A stretch of DNA of 6,248 nt, from contig JAKSSQ010000104.1 in NCBI GenBank assembly GCA_024403005.1, positions 1 to 6,248 of the forward strand. Direction: 5' to 3'. Under the pieces are notes generated by a model that ran no database searches, was not told where the DNA came from, and worked only from the letters and a program-made list of their open reading frames with translations. Position numbers and translations under genes: made by a program. Positions within the stretch are counted from its first letter, which is position 1, and the number at the start of each line of letters is the position of its first letter. This stretch comes from Clostridia bacterium (GTDB taxonomy: Bacteria; Bacillota; Clostridia; Peptostreptococcales; Anaerovoracaceae). Positions 5,340 to 6,248 of the stretch are shown here, one piece after another.

Positions 5340-6020
5340 TTACAGGTTAATGATTTTGCTGAGCAGATAGGTGCCTGCTGCGTGGTCTTCGAAGAAGGGA
5401 ATTTCCTTCCATGCGCAGAATTTTACTGCAATGTAGAGGATAACCAGCGCTTCCAGGAAGCCGACTGCAAAGCCTCCCAGCCAGTTTACCTGCTTTATTA
5501 CCGGTGCGCCCTCTGCGATTTTTATCGCGTGGGATACGAGTGTGAACACCAGCATGGCTGCCAGCAGAATAATTACGAATGCGATGGAGTGGATCACCTT
5601 TGAAAGCCCTGCTTTAATCGCATCCATTACGTCTCCCTGGACTGAGCCGACGGCGTTAGTTGCCTTTTCTCTTATGATTTCGTCCACTTTGTCGTCCAGT
5701 TTAAGCGTTTTGAGAACGGAATTTACGTTCTCGGAAAATATTGCTTCGGAGCCGTCCATGTTGTCGATGGCATTTTGGATTTCGTCGCTGACTGCAGCTT
5801 CCACTTTCGGCCAGACGGCTTCGGTGGCGATGGGTGTTACGATGGCTGTAAGGAAAATCGCACAGCTAACCGCAAGAACCACCACAATTACCGGTCTGAA
5901 GGTCTCATAAAGTCCTTTTCTGGCGCCGAGCATGGCAAAAAGCAGGAAAAACAGCACTACCGCAGCATCTGCGATAATCCAGCCGAAGTCGCTTGTTATT
6001 GCTTCTGTGTTAATTGTCAT
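5340..6020 (-). CDS. CvpA family membrane protein
   Basis: 226 residues with four predicted membrane spans (about 13-32, 43-64, 143-166, 178-200) and a soluble, mainly helical and charged section between spans 2 and 3 (about 70-140). Family signs: an early Asp in the first helix followed by GARKGLYETFRP, and near the end VNWLGGFAVGFLEALVILYI, the usual CvpA (PF02674) pattern. CvpA is an inner-membrane protein first named for colicin V production in E. coli and later linked to envelope stress; its biochemical activity is not settled, so none is claimed. The start is clear: AAGGAG six bases upstream. It has its own promoter and shares a terminator with selD but runs the opposite way; I see no functional tie to selenium. 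The 70-residue interhelical section looks longer than in minimal CvpA proteins. Confidence 0.85.
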   Translation of the reverse strand: MTINTEAITSDFGWIIADAAVVLFFLLFAMLGARKGLYETFRPVIVVVLAVSCAIFLTAIVTPIATEAVWPKVEAAVSDEIQNAIDNMDGSEAIFSENVNSVLKTLKLDDKVDEIIREKATNAVGSVQGDVMDAIKAGLSKVIHSIAFVIILLAAMLVFTLVSHAIKIAEGAPVIKQVNWLGGFAVGFLEALVILYIAVKFCAWKEIPFFEDHAAGTYLLSKIINL

Positions 6021-6051
6021 TTCACTCTCCTTTATATCCTACCCTTTTGAA

Positions 6052-6079
6052 TGTACGGCTGACAAAAATGCAGCGTACA
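6052..6079. repeat. Inverted repeat at the predicted transcript start of the cvpA-family gene
   Basis: TGTACGGCTG (6052-6061) faces CAGCGTACA (6071-6079): nine pairs with one bulged G and a 9-base loop. The predicted start of transcription (about 6077) falls in one arm, so the element could be an operator in DNA or a 5'-terminal mRNA hairpin. A T-run does not follow, so it is not a terminator. Confidence 0.5.
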
Positions 6080-6083
6080 ACTA

Positions 6084-6111
6084 ATTATACACTGCATTGT
6101 CTTTTTGTCTA
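6084..6111 (-). promoter_or_regulatory. Promoter of the cvpA-family gene
   Basis: On the minus strand: TAGACA (6106-6111; five of six to TTGACA), a 16-base spacer, and a perfect TATAAT (6084-6089). Transcription would start near 6077, leaving a leader of about 57 bases to ATG 6020. It is the best promoter match in the window. Confidence 0.7.
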
Positions 6112-6112
6112 T

Positions 6113-6132
6113 TTACAGTATTGTGACAGTAA
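6113..6132. promoter_or_regulatory. Imperfect palindrome upstream of the cvpA -35 box, possible operator
   Basis: TTAC-A-GT and AC-A-GTAA arms are separated by six bases, so the outer four and inner two bases of each arm are complementary. It also contains the direct repeat ACAGTA twice, 11 bases apart (one helical turn). It abuts the -35 box, a position suited to an activator or a repressor. I cannot assign a regulator. Confidence 0.35.
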
Positions 6133-6195
6133 TGCGCTCGGGGCCCTGCCTTTATGTGTGAACGAACTGGAATTTAGTATTGTAACGCCACATTA

Positions 6196-6246
6196 TCACT
6201 TTGGCAGCTTCCTTTTTCCGGTAATACTCTCAACTTCAAGAACATA
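6196..6246 (-). CDS. Possible C-terminal end of another minus-strand gene (cut by right edge)
   Basis: One minus-strand frame is open from the right edge to TGA 6198-6196 and reads YVLEVESITGKRKLPK, which is a plausible protein end but too short to identify. Another minus-strand frame stays open to TAA 6176-6174, so chance cannot be excluded. Beyond it, 6133-6195 holds nothing I can name. Confidence 0.25.
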   Translation of the reverse strand, partial: YVLEVESITGKRKLPK

Positions 6247-6248
6247 AA

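Noticed and set aside
5334..5346. Small palindrome CCTG...CAGG around the cvpA-family stop codon
   Set aside because: Only a 5-pair stem with a 3-base loop and no T-run; the adjacent 10-pair terminator accounts for termination.
6014..6247. Plus-strand open frame of 77 codons at the right end
   Set aside because: It runs through the promoter and both symmetric elements of the cvpA-family gene, has no ribosome site and no recognisable protein features.

Overview
The window looks like chromosome of an anaerobic Clostridia-type member of the Bacillota. The reasons are the gene families present (CmpB-like permease, EF2568-type class V aminotransferase, YedF, DUF3343, CvpA), purine-rich Shine-Dalgarno sites, sigma70/sigmaA-like promoters and short intergenic gaps. 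No mobile element, CRISPR array, tRNA or rRNA was seen. The organism is inferred from family resemblance only.

Layout. The left two thirds is read on the minus strand. From about 4116 down to 2095 there is a tight selenium/sulfur set: a class V aminotransferase (cysteine desulfurase or selenocysteine lyase type), then yedF (TusA-like plus DsrE-like domains), then a DUF3343 carrier that overlaps yedF by four bases (GTGA). A probable separate promoter sits in the 3' end of the DUF3343 gene. It precedes a membrane protein of the 'putative ABC transporter permease' family (1219-2085), followed two bases later by one open frame (1-1216). That frame has a short hydrophobic segment joined to a COG0523/CobW GTPase, cut by the left window edge. 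selD (selenophosphate synthetase) lies divergently on the plus strand (4242-5282), and the 125-base gap holds promoter candidates for both directions whose -10 boxes overlap. A hairpin terminator after selD also ends the converging cvpA-family membrane gene (5340-6020, minus). The last 228 bases are the cvpA control region and possibly the end of another minus-strand gene.

How the genes work together. The likely theme is selenium activation. The aminotransferase would release S or Se from (seleno)cysteine, YedF and DUF3343 would carry it as persulfide or perselenide on their cysteines, and SelD would turn selenide plus ATP into selenophosphate. Which end product is served (Sec-tRNA, selenouridine tRNA, or the labile Se cofactor of molybdenum hydroxylases) cannot be told here: no selA, selB, ybbB, yqeB or yqeC is visible. 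The GTPase, with its 22-histidine linker and CxCC motif, points to metal handling. Its link to the selenium genes is positional only.

The least ordinary points are the in-frame joining of a membrane-type segment to the GTPase with a second good start inside, the GTPase's altered guanine-recognition motif, a thrombospondin-3-like calcium loop in the permease tail, and a promoter that would make a leaderless permease mRNA.
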